Below are positions 24,211-32,198 of a DNA stretch of 64,000 nt, piece after piece. Where the stretch lies: the NCBI RefSeq assembly GCF_900188485.1, contig NZ_FZPH01000015.1:169422-233421 (forward strand), written 5' to 3'. Below the pieces are notes generated by a model. The model had not been told where the DNA came from, did no database searches, and saw only the letters and a list, made by a program, of their open reading frames with translations. Origin of the DNA: Asanoa hainanensis. GTDB taxonomy: Bacteria > Actinomycetota > Actinomycetes > Mycobacteriales > Micromonosporaceae. Both the position numbers and the translations under genes were made by a program. Positions within the stretch are counted from its first letter, which is position 1; every line of letters begins with the position of its first letter.

Positions 24211-24427
24211 GGAGGGGTTCCTCGATTCAGAGGGTCTTTGATCGGTTTCGCGACGCCCGATCGTACGACCACCCCGGTTCGCACTCAAGACTGTGGAGGG
24301 TGCTTATCGAAGGATCACAACAGTTGAATGCTACTCAAGATCGGCGTACAGTTTGCCCCGCACAAAATCGGCGCTCTCTTCCGGCTGCCGGTGATCCCAT
24401 CGACTCTTCGACACCCCGCCTGAGGTT
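24211..24427. promoter_or_regulatory. AT-richer divergent promoter region
   Basis: This 217-nt space lies between the permease (leftward) and the GPP34 gene (rightward). It is clearly less GC-rich than its surroundings at 24280-24400. I see no convincing operator dyad and no coding signal. Confidence 0.4.
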
Positions 24428-25072
24428 ATGAGCGACTTAGGGCTTGCCGACGAACTTTTCATGGTCGGACACAACGAATACACCGGCAAGACCGTCATCA
24501 ACGACGAGATGCTGGACGCCGGCCTGGCCGGTGCCGCCCTCGCGGAATTGATCCTCCAGAGAAGGGTGAGCGTCGTCGCCGGCAAGGTGGCCGTCGACGA
24601 TCCCCGCCCGTGGGGCGACCCGGTCACCGATGTCGTGCTGCGCGAGATCCACAGCAGAGGGAGCGAGTTCGTTCCCCGGGCCTGGGTCGAGCACCTGCGC
24701 GGCAACGTCGGCGAGGTGGTCGCACAGCGCGTCGTCGCCGCGGGGATGATCCGTCGCGACGAGCAGCGCTCTGGGCTGTCCAGGAAGCTTACTGTGCGTT
24801 ACCCCGCGGTCAACGCACTGACGGCGACCCGGCCCCTGGTGCGACTGTCCTACTACCTGCAGCGACCGGCCCAGATCGACGCGCAGACGGCCACGCTGGC
24901 GGCCCTGGTCAAGGCGACTGGCCTCGAACAACGCATCATGCTCGAGTGGACGCGGCAGGAGGTCAGCGACGCCATCACGGCGATCGTCGTCCGGTTGCCC
25001 GCTCCGCTCCGCGACACCATCCAAGGGGTCGAAGGCGCGGTTGCCGCCATGGCGGTCATCACTCGGCGTTAA
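24428..25072 (+). CDS. GPP34 (GOLPH3)-family phosphoprotein homologue
   Basis: The 214-residue protein is almost all alpha-helical and has the GPP34 pattern: LADELFMVGHNEYTGKTVIN at the start, the helix LDAGLAGAALAELILQRRVSV, then VVAGKVAVDDP, and a C-terminal LEWTRQEVSDAITAIVVRL helix. In eukaryotes GOLPH3 binds phosphatidylinositol-4-phosphate at the Golgi. Bacterial copies are abundant in actinobacteria and of unknown function, plausibly peripheral membrane proteins. No transmembrane segment is present. No clear SD precedes the ATG. It is a single-gene unit ended by a strong hairpin and is flanked by amine-metabolism genes on the other strand, with no evident link. Confidence 0.82.
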   Translation: MSDLGLADELFMVGHNEYTGKTVINDEMLDAGLAGAALAELILQRRVSVVAGKVAVDDPRPWGDPVTDVVLREIHSRGSEFVPRAWVEHLRGNVGEVVAQRVVAAGMIRRDEQRSGLSRKLTVRYPAVNALTATRPLVRLSYYLQRPAQIDAQTATLAALVKATGLEQRIMLEWTRQEVSDAITAIVVRLPAPLRDTIQGVEGAVAAMAVITRR

Positions 25073-25084
25073 ACTAACAAATTG

Positions 25085-25123
25085 TTTCGGGGGTGCGACC
25101 GCACGGCGGACGCACCCCCGAAA
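25085..25123. terminator. Bidirectional hairpin terminator
   Basis: Exact 13-bp arms TTTCGGGGGTGCG (25085-25097) and CGCACCCCCGAAA (25111-25123) with a 13-nt loop lie between the convergent GPP34 and amine oxidase genes. The T/A ends give each strand a short U-run. Confidence 0.8.
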
Positions 25124-25128
25124 TGGTG

Positions 25129-27018
25129 TTAATGGCAGTGCTTAGCCGTGCTGGCCGGCACGTCCAGAGTGGGGTTCCGGTCGAAGAATCCGCTCGGTTT
25201 CAACGAGAATCCACAGCGGTCGACGGGCATCACGGGCCAGTCCTCGACCCGCGGGAAATGCGTGCTGCCGAATGTGTGCCACACCACGATGTCCTCGCCG
25301 TCGATCGACGCGTCGTCGGCGACGAACTGCGGCAGCCCGGCTCCACCCGGGTGCTGGTTGACGTGGTTGCCGGCCGGGTAGCGCTCGTCGGCGTCGTACC
25401 GGGTGACCCAGAGGTGCTTCGTGGCGAACGTCGCGCGGCGGGCGATCGACGAGCTGTCGTCGGCCAGCAACGCCGGCTGGCCCTCGGGACGCAGCACGTA
25501 CGAGACCGGCTGCCCGAGGCGGTTCGTCCTATCCGGGTTGGAGATCCGCCACACCCGACCGACGCTGTTGTCGGCGCTGCGCGCACCCTGCGCCTCGCTG
25601 GTCAGCCGGGTCGCGGTGCGGGTGAACGCGTTGCCGTAAGGATTCGCCTCGCCGACCGGGACCCGCCGCACGTCGAGCTCGTCGACGGCGTTGCCGACCC
25701 CGTCGAGCATCATGTCGAGCCGCGCGCTGAACAGGTGCTGGTGGTACGGGGCGCCCAGGCCCGGCGCGATCTCAGTGGCGTACTCGGAACCCTCGGCGTA
25801 CGACGAGGTGAACACCACGCCGGTCGCCTTGACCTCCATCTCGACGGTGCCGTCGAGGTAGAGGTACCAGAAGAAGCCGTAGTCGTAGTTGCCGACCGTG
25901 GCCCAGTACGAGATCACCAGCCGGCGCTGGCGACGCGTCTCGGCCGCCTCGGTGAACAGGTCGGAGTGCTTCCACAGCACCCCGAAGTCCTCCTCGTGCA
26001 GGCAGATCGCGTTATTGATCTCACGTGGGTTGCCCTCGCCGTCGGCGAGGACCGCGTCGAAGTAGTAGATCTCACCGAGACAGTCGCAGCCGAGCACGAG
26101 CGAGTTGGCCTGCTGGCCGAGCAGGTACTCCCCCGCGTCGAAGTAGTTCTGCCAGAACCGCACCGGGCTCGGGTCGGCGTACGGGACCACCATCTCGGCG
26201 ATCGAGGCGCGGTAGATCAGCGGGCGGTCCTGGATGGAGAGCTGGTGCAGCACCAGGCCCTCGCGCGGGTCGAAGCCGACCCGGAACTTCCAGCCCTCCC
26301 AGGTCACCTCGTCGCCGTCGACCTGGAAGCTGGCGCCGTCGGGCTGGGTGATCTCCAACGCGCGCAGGGTCGTGCGGGGCGGACCGGTGTACGCCGGGTC
26401 GTCGTAGTTGCCCTCCTCCTGCGGCACGGGCAGCAGGGCGTGGTCGACGAGCTGGACGACCTTCTTCTCGATCAGGTCGACGTACGCGACGACGCCGTCG
26501 ATCGGGTGCGCCCAGCAGTGGTCCTCGGGCCGGTTGGCCACGAACGACAGCACCCGCAGCAGGCGCTTGCCGCTCTCGCCCTCGATGTCGAAGTCGCCGG
26601 CGGACAGCGGGCACGGCCGGACGAGGTCGAAGTCGGTGATGCCGCGGCGCTCGATCGCGGCGCGCCAGGCCGCGTCGCCCTTGACGATCTCGTCGACCGA
26701 GATGAACTCGTCGAGCAGGATCGGGGGCTGGCCGTCGACGGCCGGGTCGAGGTCGACCACCTCGTCGACCTCGCCGCGGGTCACGGACACGACCGCCGAC
26801 CGCACCGCGCCGGTGGCCACGTCGAGCAGCAGCGCGCGTACGCGCCGGTCGACGGGCTCGCCGGGCTGCCAGGCGAGCACCGCTGGTTTCGTTGGCTCTT
26901 CCAGAGCCAGGGTGGCGAACCGGGTGGTGGGGCTGAGCAGGTCGTTCTTCTGGAAGAGCGTGCGTGCGGCATCGATCTCGGCGGCGCTGAGCCGCTCTAG
27001 CGGATGACCGGCGGTCAT
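25129..27018 (-). CDS. Copper amine oxidase (primary-amine oxidase, topaquinone)
   Basis: This 629-residue protein oxidises primary amines to aldehydes with release of NH3 and H2O2. All catalytic elements are present. The topaquinone precursor is Y378 in VGNYDYG (consensus N-Y-D/E), the catalytic base is D294 in WQNYFDAGEYLLG, and copper ligands are H426 and H428 (YHQHLF) and H587 (STHFPR). The spacing matches the Arthrobacter phenylethylamine oxidase (D298, Y382, H431, H433, H592) with an offset of 4-5. No signal peptide is seen, so it is likely cytoplasmic. GAGGTGAT precedes the ATG. It starts 58 nt after the molybdenum aldehyde oxidoreductase operon on the same strand, so the two steps amine -> aldehyde -> acid are probably cotranscribed. 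Confidence 0.94.
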   Translation of the reverse strand: MTAGHPLERLSAAEIDAARTLFQKNDLLSPTTRFATLALEEPTKPAVLAWQPGEPVDRRVRALLLDVATGAVRSAVVSVTRGEVDEVVDLDPAVDGQPPILLDEFISVDEIVKGDAAWRAAIERRGITDFDLVRPCPLSAGDFDIEGESGKRLLRVLSFVANRPEDHCWAHPIDGVVAYVDLIEKKVVQLVDHALLPVPQEEGNYDDPAYTGPPRTTLRALEITQPDGASFQVDGDEVTWEGWKFRVGFDPREGLVLHQLSIQDRPLIYRASIAEMVVPYADPSPVRFWQNYFDAGEYLLGQQANSLVLGCDCLGEIYYFDAVLADGEGNPREINNAICLHEEDFGVLWKHSDLFTEAAETRRQRRLVISYWATVGNYDYGFFWYLYLDGTVEMEVKATGVVFTSSYAEGSEYATEIAPGLGAPYHQHLFSARLDMMLDGVGNAVDELDVRRVPVGEANPYGNAFTRTATRLTSEAQGARSADNSVGRVWRISNPDRTNRLGQPVSYVLRPEGQPALLADDSSSIARRATFATKHLWVTRYDADERYPAGNHVNQHPGGAGLPQFVADDASIDGEDIVVWHTFGSTHFPRVEDWPVMPVDRCGFSLKPSGFFDRNPTLDVPASTAKHCH

Positions 27019-27076
27019 CGGATCACCTCGTCGAAAGGGGGGTTACGACGATCGTCAAGCTAATCCGAGGATTGAT

Positions 27077-29179
27077 TCACTGTCCACTGGTGATCGTGCG
27101 GGCCGGGCCGATCGGCAGCTCCCGCTGACGGACGCCGGTCGCGTGCCAGACGGCGTTGGCGATCGCGGCGGGCACGCCCACGATGCCGATCTCGCCCAGG
27201 CCCTTGACACCCGAGGGGTTGAGCTCGTCGTCGGGGTCGTCGACGAACGCGACGTCGAGCTCGCCCACGTCGGCGTTGGTCGCCACGTGGTAGTCGGCCA
27301 GGTTGTGGTTGACGAAGTCGCCGAACCGGGCGTCCATGATGGACTCCTCCAGCAGCGCGCAGGACAGTCCCATGGTCATGCCACCGATGAGCTGGGACCG
27401 CGCGGTGAGCGGGTTGACCACCCGGCCGACGGCGTACACGCCGGTGAGCCTGGGCACCCGCACCTCGCCGGTCGCGGCGTCGACGGCGACCTCGGCGAAG
27501 TGCGCGCCGAAGGCGTAGCGGGCGAATGCCCCCAGAGCTCTTAGCGCCTCGGTGGAGTCGTACGTGCTGGTCAACCCCTCGGGCGGCAGCCGCTCTCCGG
27601 AGGCCAGCCGGTGGGCGAGGTCGCGACAGGCGGTCACCACGGGCCAGCTCCACGAGGCCGTGCCCATCGAGCCGCCGGCGACCTGGGCCCGGCCGAAGTC
27701 GCTGTCGCCGATCTCCAGGCGCACCACGCCGACCGGCACCTCCAGGGCGTCGGCGGCGAGCTGGGTCAGCACCGTGCGCGCGCCGGTGCCGATGTCGGCG
27801 GCGCCCACCCGCACCACATAGCCGCCGTCCGGGAACGCCGTGGCGTGCGCGACGGTCGGCCCGGCGCGGGCCGGATAGTGCGCGCCGGCCATCCCGGTGC
27901 CCCGCCACCAGCGTCCGTCGCGGCGCGCCGCCGGGCGCGGGTCGCGGTCGGCCCAGCCGAACCGGCGGGCGCCCTCCCGCAGGCACTCGGCCAGCCGCCG
28001 GCTGCTGAACGGTTCCCCGGTCGCCGGCTCGGTCGTGGCGTCGTTGCGCAGCCGCAGCTCGACGGGGTCCACCCCGCATGCCTCGGCCAGCTCGTCCATC
28101 GCCGACTCCAGCGCGAACGAGCCGGGCGCCTCCCCCGGCGCCCGCATCCAGCGCGGCGTCGGCACGTCCAGGGCCACCACCCGGTGGCTGGTGCGCAGGT
28201 TGTCGGCCGCGTACATCACCCGTGAGTACGACGCGCTCTGCTCGGTGAACTCGAGCAGCCGGGAGGTCTGCGAGGACGCGCGGTGCTCGACCGCGACGAG
28301 CCGGCCGTCCCGGTCGGCGCCGAGCCGGATCCGCTGCGCGGTCGGGGTGCGGTAGCCGGTCAGCGGGAAGAGCTGGGGCCTGGTCATGGTGACCCGCACC
28401 GGGCGGCCGACCAGGGTCGCGGCCATCACCGCGAGCACCGCGTCCGGCCGGGTCAGGCCCTTGGCGCCGAAGCCGCCGCCGACGTGCTCGGAGACCACCC
28501 GCACGACGCCCGGGTCGAAGCCGAAGAGCTTGGTCAGGGTACGGGCCATCCCGTACGCGTGCTGGGTCGAGTCGTAGACGGTGAGCCGCCCGTCCGCCCA
28601 GACCGCGGTGCCGGAGTGCGGCTCCATCGGGTTGTTGTGTTGGGGCGGCGTGCGGTACTCGTGGTCGACCACCACCGCGGCGCCGGCGAGGGCGGCCTCG
28701 ACGTCACCCTTGTCCGTCACCGTCGGCAGCCGCGGGTTGACGTGGTCCGGCTCGTAGAGGCGCGGATGGTCGGCGCGGAACGCCGCGTCGTGCGGCTCGG
28801 GGAGGTAGTCGACGGCCGTGCGCTCCGCGGCCTCCCGGGCCCGCTCCGGCGTGTCGGCGATGACCAGCGCGACCGGGTCACCGCGATGGGCCACCCGGTC
28901 GTCCTGGAACAGCAACAGCGTGGCGTCGCCGGCGTCGGTCAGCCGTGGCGCGTTGTGCTGGTGCAGGACGGCCAGCACGCCCGGCATGGCGAGGGTGGCC
29001 GCCACGTCGAGGCCGAGCACCCGGCCGCGCGGGATGGTGGCCGGCACGACCCAGCCGTACACGAGGCCGGGCAGCGGGATGTCGGCGGCGTAGCGCGCCC
29101 GCCCGGTCACCTTGTCGAGACCCTCGACGCGGGTCAGCGGATGCCCGACCGACGGTGCGGCCTGCCAGGTGCGGGTCAT
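27077..29179 (-). CDS. paoC: Aldehyde oxidoreductase, molybdenum cofactor subunit (PaoC-like)
   Basis: The 700-residue xanthine-oxidase-family large subunit has an N-terminal Ald_Xan_dh domain (GHPLTRVEGLDKVTGRARYAAD, then LPGLVYGWVVPATIPRG). Its Mo-binding domains contain EHVGGGFGAKG and TPRWMRAPGEAPGSFALESA. The catalytic glutamate lies in the C-terminal SGVKGLGEIGIVG. It should bind a molybdopterin dinucleotide and hydroxylate aldehydes to acids. The ATG overlaps the stop of the FAD subunit (ATGA). As in PaoABC, the order is Fe-S, FAD, Mo. No Tat signal is seen on the small subunit here, so the complex is probably cytoplasmic. An aldehyde from the downstream amine oxidase is the natural substrate candidate. 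Confidence 0.9.
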   Translation of the reverse strand: MTRTWQAAPSVGHPLTRVEGLDKVTGRARYAADIPLPGLVYGWVVPATIPRGRVLGLDVAATLAMPGVLAVLHQHNAPRLTDAGDATLLLFQDDRVAHRGDPVALVIADTPERAREAAERTAVDYLPEPHDAAFRADHPRLYEPDHVNPRLPTVTDKGDVEAALAGAAVVVDHEYRTPPQHNNPMEPHSGTAVWADGRLTVYDSTQHAYGMARTLTKLFGFDPGVVRVVSEHVGGGFGAKGLTRPDAVLAVMAATLVGRPVRVTMTRPQLFPLTGYRTPTAQRIRLGADRDGRLVAVEHRASSQTSRLLEFTEQSASYSRVMYAADNLRTSHRVVALDVPTPRWMRAPGEAPGSFALESAMDELAEACGVDPVELRLRNDATTEPATGEPFSSRRLAECLREGARRFGWADRDPRPAARRDGRWWRGTGMAGAHYPARAGPTVAHATAFPDGGYVVRVGAADIGTGARTVLTQLAADALEVPVGVVRLEIGDSDFGRAQVAGGSMGTASWSWPVVTACRDLAHRLASGERLPPEGLTSTYDSTEALRALGAFARYAFGAHFAEVAVDAATGEVRVPRLTGVYAVGRVVNPLTARSQLIGGMTMGLSCALLEESIMDARFGDFVNHNLADYHVATNADVGELDVAFVDDPDDELNPSGVKGLGEIGIVGVPAAIANAVWHATGVRQRELPIGPARTITSGQ

Positions 29180-30153
29180 CGGGCGAGTTCCGTCAGCACG
29201 GCGACGACCAGGTCCCGGACCAAGGGCACCTTGTACGCGTTGTCACGCAGCGGCCGGGCGGCGTCGAGCTCGGCGATCGCGGCGGCCTCGAACGCCGCCG
29301 CCGTGGCCGGGCCGCCGCGCAGCTCACGCTCCGCGATCCGGGCGCGCCACGGGTGCGAGGCGACCGCACCCAGGGCGATCCGGACGTCGCTGACCAGGCC
29401 GTCGCGCACGACCAGCACGGCGGCCACCGCCGCGATCGCGAACGCGTACGACGCCCGCTCCCGCACTTTGCGGTAGGTGGTCCGCGCATCGGGCGGCAGC
29501 GGCGGCAGCGCGACCCCGGTGATCAGCGCGCCGTCCCGGATCGTCAGCTCCAGGTCGGGCCGGTCACCGACGGGCCGGTAGAGGTCCTCGAGGGGAAGCT
29601 CGTGCGGCCCGGCCAGGTCCTGCACGTCGATCCGGGCGTCCAGGGCGGCCAGCGCGACCGCCAGGTCCGACGGGTGGGTCGCGACACAGTGGTCGGACGC
29701 GCCCAGGATGGCCAGGTTGTGGTGCTCGCCCTCGATCGCGGGGCACCCGGAGCCGGGCATCCGCTTGTTGCACGGCTTGGTCGGGTCGGTGAAGTAGCCG
29801 CAGCGGGTGCGCTGCACCAGGTTGCCGCCGGTGGTGGCCACGTTGCGCAGCTGGCCCGAGGCGCCGTTGAGGACAGCCTGGCTGAGCACCGGATAGCGGT
29901 CGCGGACCAGCGGGTGCGCGGCCAGGTCGCTGTTGCGCACCAGGGCACCGATCCGCAGCAGGTCGCCGTCCTCGGTGACCTCGTCCAGCGGCAGTCCCGT
30001 CACGTCGACCAGCAGCTCCGGCCGCTCGATGCCGAGCTTCATCAGGTCGACCAGGTTGGTGCCGCCGCCCAGGTAACGGGCGCCCGGGTTGTCGGCGACC
30101 AGCGAGACCGCGGCGTCCACGTCGCGGGCCCGGGCGTAGGCGAACTCACGCAC
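29176..30153 (-). CDS. paoB: Aldehyde oxidoreductase, FAD subunit with extra Fe-S motif (PaoB-like)
   Basis: This 325-residue protein has the FAD_binding_5/CO-dehydrogenase-flavoprotein fold: YLGGGTNLVDLMKLGIERPE (FAD pyrophosphate loop), VATTGGNLVQRTRCGYF, and a C-terminal CO_deh_flav_C region. The insert TRCGYFTDPTKPCNKRMPGS followed by GC supplies three or more cysteines, the extra [4Fe-4S] site that distinguishes PaoB from ordinary medium subunits. It relays electrons from the Mo site to its acceptor. The GTG start overlaps the small-subunit stop (GTGCGTGA), and the stop overlaps paoC, so all three subunits are translationally coupled. Confidence 0.9.
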   Translation of the reverse strand: MREFAYARARDVDAAVSLVADNPGARYLGGGTNLVDLMKLGIERPELLVDVTGLPLDEVTEDGDLLRIGALVRNSDLAAHPLVRDRYPVLSQAVLNGASGQLRNVATTGGNLVQRTRCGYFTDPTKPCNKRMPGSGCPAIEGEHHNLAILGASDHCVATHPSDLAVALAALDARIDVQDLAGPHELPLEDLYRPVGDRPDLELTIRDGALITGVALPPLPPDARTTYRKVRERASYAFAIAAVAAVLVVRDGLVSDVRIALGAVASHPWRARIAERELRGGPATAAAFEAAAIAELDAARPLRDNAYKVPLVRDLVVAVLTELAR

Positions 30154-30655
30154 CGGCCACCTCGCGGATGGCCGCGACGATGTTTGGGTACGCGGCGCAG
30201 CGGCACAGGTTGCCCGACATCCGCTCGCGGATCTCGGCGTCGTCCGGGTGCACCGGTCCGGTGGTGACCGCGCTGGGCCAGCCCTCGGCGAGCTCGTCCA
30301 GCATGCCGATCGCCGAGCAGATCTGCCCCGGCGTGCAGTAGCCGCACTGGAAGGCGTCGTGCGCCAGGAACGCGGCCTGCATCGGGTGCGGCTCGTCGTC
30401 CTCGAGGCCCTCGACGGTGGTCACCTCGCGGCCGTCGACCGCGACGGCGAGGAGCAGGCACGAGTTGGCGCGGCGGCCGTCGACCAGCACCGTGCAGGCG
30501 CCGCACTGACCGTGGTCGCAGCCCTTCTTGGTGCCCGTGTGGTCGAGCCGGTCCCGGAGGAGGTCGAGCAGCGTGGTGCGGTTGTCGACCGTCAGCTCCT
30601 GTGGCGCCCCGTTGAGCATGAGGCGCACGGTGCTGGACAGCTCCGGACCAGGCAT
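30146..30655 (-). CDS. paoA: Aldehyde oxidoreductase, 2Fe-2S subunit (PaoA-like)
   Basis: This 169-residue small subunit has two [2Fe-2S] clusters. The plant-ferredoxin cluster has ligands in GCDHGQCGACTVLVDG with a distal C in ANSCLLL, and the helical C-terminal cluster is in FQCGYCTPGQI and GNLCRCAAYPNI. It passes electrons from the Mo centre to the FAD subunit. No twin-arginine signal precedes it, unlike E. coli PaoA. The ATG at 30655 is used; an in-frame ATG at 30670 abuts the upstream terminator hairpin and is less likely. It is the first gene of the operon that appears to continue through paoB, paoC and the amine oxidase. Confidence 0.9.
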   Translation of the reverse strand: MPGPELSSTVRLMLNGAPQELTVDNRTTLLDLLRDRLDHTGTKKGCDHGQCGACTVLVDGRRANSCLLLAVAVDGREVTTVEGLEDDEPHPMQAAFLAHDAFQCGYCTPGQICSAIGMLDELAEGWPSAVTTGPVHPDDAEIRERMSGNLCRCAAYPNIVAAIREVAGA

Positions 30656-30671
30656 GGCATTTCTGACCATA

Positions 30672-30696
30672 CCCGCCGCGCTGGCTGCGCGGCGGG
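30672..30696. terminator. Hairpin terminator of the metallophosphatase gene
   Basis: Exact 10-bp arms CCCGCCGCGC (30672-30681) and GCGCGGCGGG (30687-30696) with a 5-nt loop start 18 nt past the metallophosphatase stop on the - strand and directly precede the paoA start region. The paoA promoter must overlap or follow it. Confidence 0.6.
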
Positions 30697-30713
30697 CACT
30701 CTTGCGTGGAGGG

Positions 30714-32087
30714 TCAGTGGCAGGAGCCGGTGCCGCTGTCGTTGTAGGTCTTGCCCGACTGCGGCACGAACTGCCAGTCGTACGAGTTGCTGTGCAGCGT
30801 GAACTTGAGAACGCCGAAGGTGTCGCTGTTGCGGGCCTGGCTGTTGGGCTGGATCGTGCCGAAGCCGTAGTGGTCGGCGCCGCCCATGCCGGCCACGAAG
30901 GACCGCAGGCCGCGGGAGTTGTCCAGGCCACCGCTCGGGTTCATCGGCGCGAACCGCTCGTACTGGTGGTTGTGTCCCCACACGACCACGTCCGCGTTGG
31001 CGTCGTAGAGCGCCTGGTAGAGCGGGCGGGTCGCGGTCTCCGGCGCGTGGTTGGCGCCCGAGGTGAACAGCGGGTGGTGCCAGAGGGCCAGCGTGCAGGG
31101 CTTGGTGTTGGCGGCCAGGTCGCTCTTCAGCCAGGTGACCTGGGCCGAGCTCGCCGACATGCTGATGTTGGAGTTGAGCGCGACGATGTGCCAGTTGCCG
31201 AGGTTGTAGGAGTAGTAGCCCTGCCCCGACGGACCCGCCTGCGACCCGAAGTAGTTGTAGTAGCCGGTGGCGCCCGACGTGTTGTAGTCGTGGTTGCCCG
31301 GCACCGGCCGCGTCCGCGACTTGAAGGCGCCCCAGGTCGGCTGGTAGTAGCTGTTGAACTCGCTGGCGGTGCCGTTGTTGTAGACATTGTCGCCGGTGGT
31401 GAACACCGTGCCGGAGATCCCGTTGATCAGCGCCGCGGTGGCGCTGTCACCGGAGCCGGACGTGGCGATGTCGCCGGCGCCGACCAGCACCGGGTCACCG
31501 CCGGGCGGCGGCGTGGTGGTGCTGCCGGTGGTCAGCACGAGCTGGGGTGCGTCGGCGCCGCTCTCCCGCGAGTCGTAGTAGGCGCCATCGGTGCTGCTGG
31601 ACGTCGCGCCGAAGCTGAACGTGCCGTTGCCCCGCACGACGCTGGTCACGTCGACCTCGTACCACCCGTTGGCGGTGACGCTGCCGATCGACCCGACGGT
31701 CGTGCCGTCGATCGCGGGCTGGTTGTTCCAGGTCGTGCCGGTCTCCGACCAGGTGGTGTTGGACATGGCCCGGAACGATCCGCCGTTGTTGCTGCCGGCG
31801 TTGCCGGAGATCGTCCGGAGCCGGAGCTTGGCGGAGCTGACCGTGCCGCTGACGCCACTCACCGAGAAGCGCAGGAACATGCGGCGGACCGGGTCGTTGT
31901 CGACGGCGATCTGGGTCGACGTGCCGTAGTTGGTCGACGCGGTGTCGGCCTGCACGTAGGTGTCGGCGGAGGGCGGGAACGTCGTGGTCGCGGCCGCTGC
32001 CGGACTGGTCGAGGTGAGTACGGCGGCGATGATGCCGCCGGCCAGGACGGTCGCCGTGGTGGCGCCGGCCAGGATACGGATGCGCAT
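30714..32087 (-). CDS. Secreted purple-acid-phosphatase-like metallophosphoesterase with DNRLRE-type domain
   Basis: The 457-residue exported protein has a Sec signal peptide (basic MRIRI, hydrophobic core, cleavage after SPAAAA near residue 33). A roughly 160-residue beta-sandwich of the DNRLRE/CBM96 type follows: FPPSADTYVQADTASTNYGT, RMFLRFSV, TTWNNQPA. After a Thr/Pro linker (TTTPPPGGD) comes the calcineurin-like phosphoesterase with all metal motifs: GAGDIA, TGDNVYNNG, VPGNHDYN, LWHHPLF and WGHNHQYER. It should hydrolyse phosphate esters outside the cell, the front domain probably anchoring it to polymer or matrix. It lies next to the aldehyde oxidoreductase operon but is separated by a terminator. 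Its promoter region is shared with the divergent MFS gene. Confidence 0.9.
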   Translation of the reverse strand: MRIRILAGATTATVLAGGIIAAVLTSTSPAAAATTTFPPSADTYVQADTASTNYGTSTQIAVDNDPVRRMFLRFSVSGVSGTVSSAKLRLRTISGNAGSNNGGSFRAMSNTTWSETGTTWNNQPAIDGTTVGSIGSVTANGWYEVDVTSVVRGNGTFSFGATSSSTDGAYYDSRESGADAPQLVLTTGSTTTPPPGGDPVLVGAGDIATSGSGDSATAALINGISGTVFTTGDNVYNNGTASEFNSYYQPTWGAFKSRTRPVPGNHDYNTSGATGYYNYFGSQAGPSGQGYYSYNLGNWHIVALNSNISMSASSAQVTWLKSDLAANTKPCTLALWHHPLFTSGANHAPETATRPLYQALYDANADVVVWGHNHQYERFAPMNPSGGLDNSRGLRSFVAGMGGADHYGFGTIQPNSQARNSDTFGVLKFTLHSNSYDWQFVPQSGKTYNDSGTGSCH

Positions 32088-32198
32088 GGGCCGGGAATCT
32101 ACGGTAATGGATGAACAAGATCCGGACGTCCGGGTGAACGGCGGGCGTCCGATCTGTTCACCCGAAGGCGGTTGTCCGACTCCGATCCGGCATACAGG

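Noticed and set aside
22723..24327. Long + strand frame opposite the APC permease
   Set aside because: Shadow of high-GC codons; Arg/Gln/Asp-rich low complexity, no SD.
25093..27000. Long + strand frame opposite the copper amine oxidase
   Set aside because: All catalytic residues of the oxidase are on the - strand and in register.
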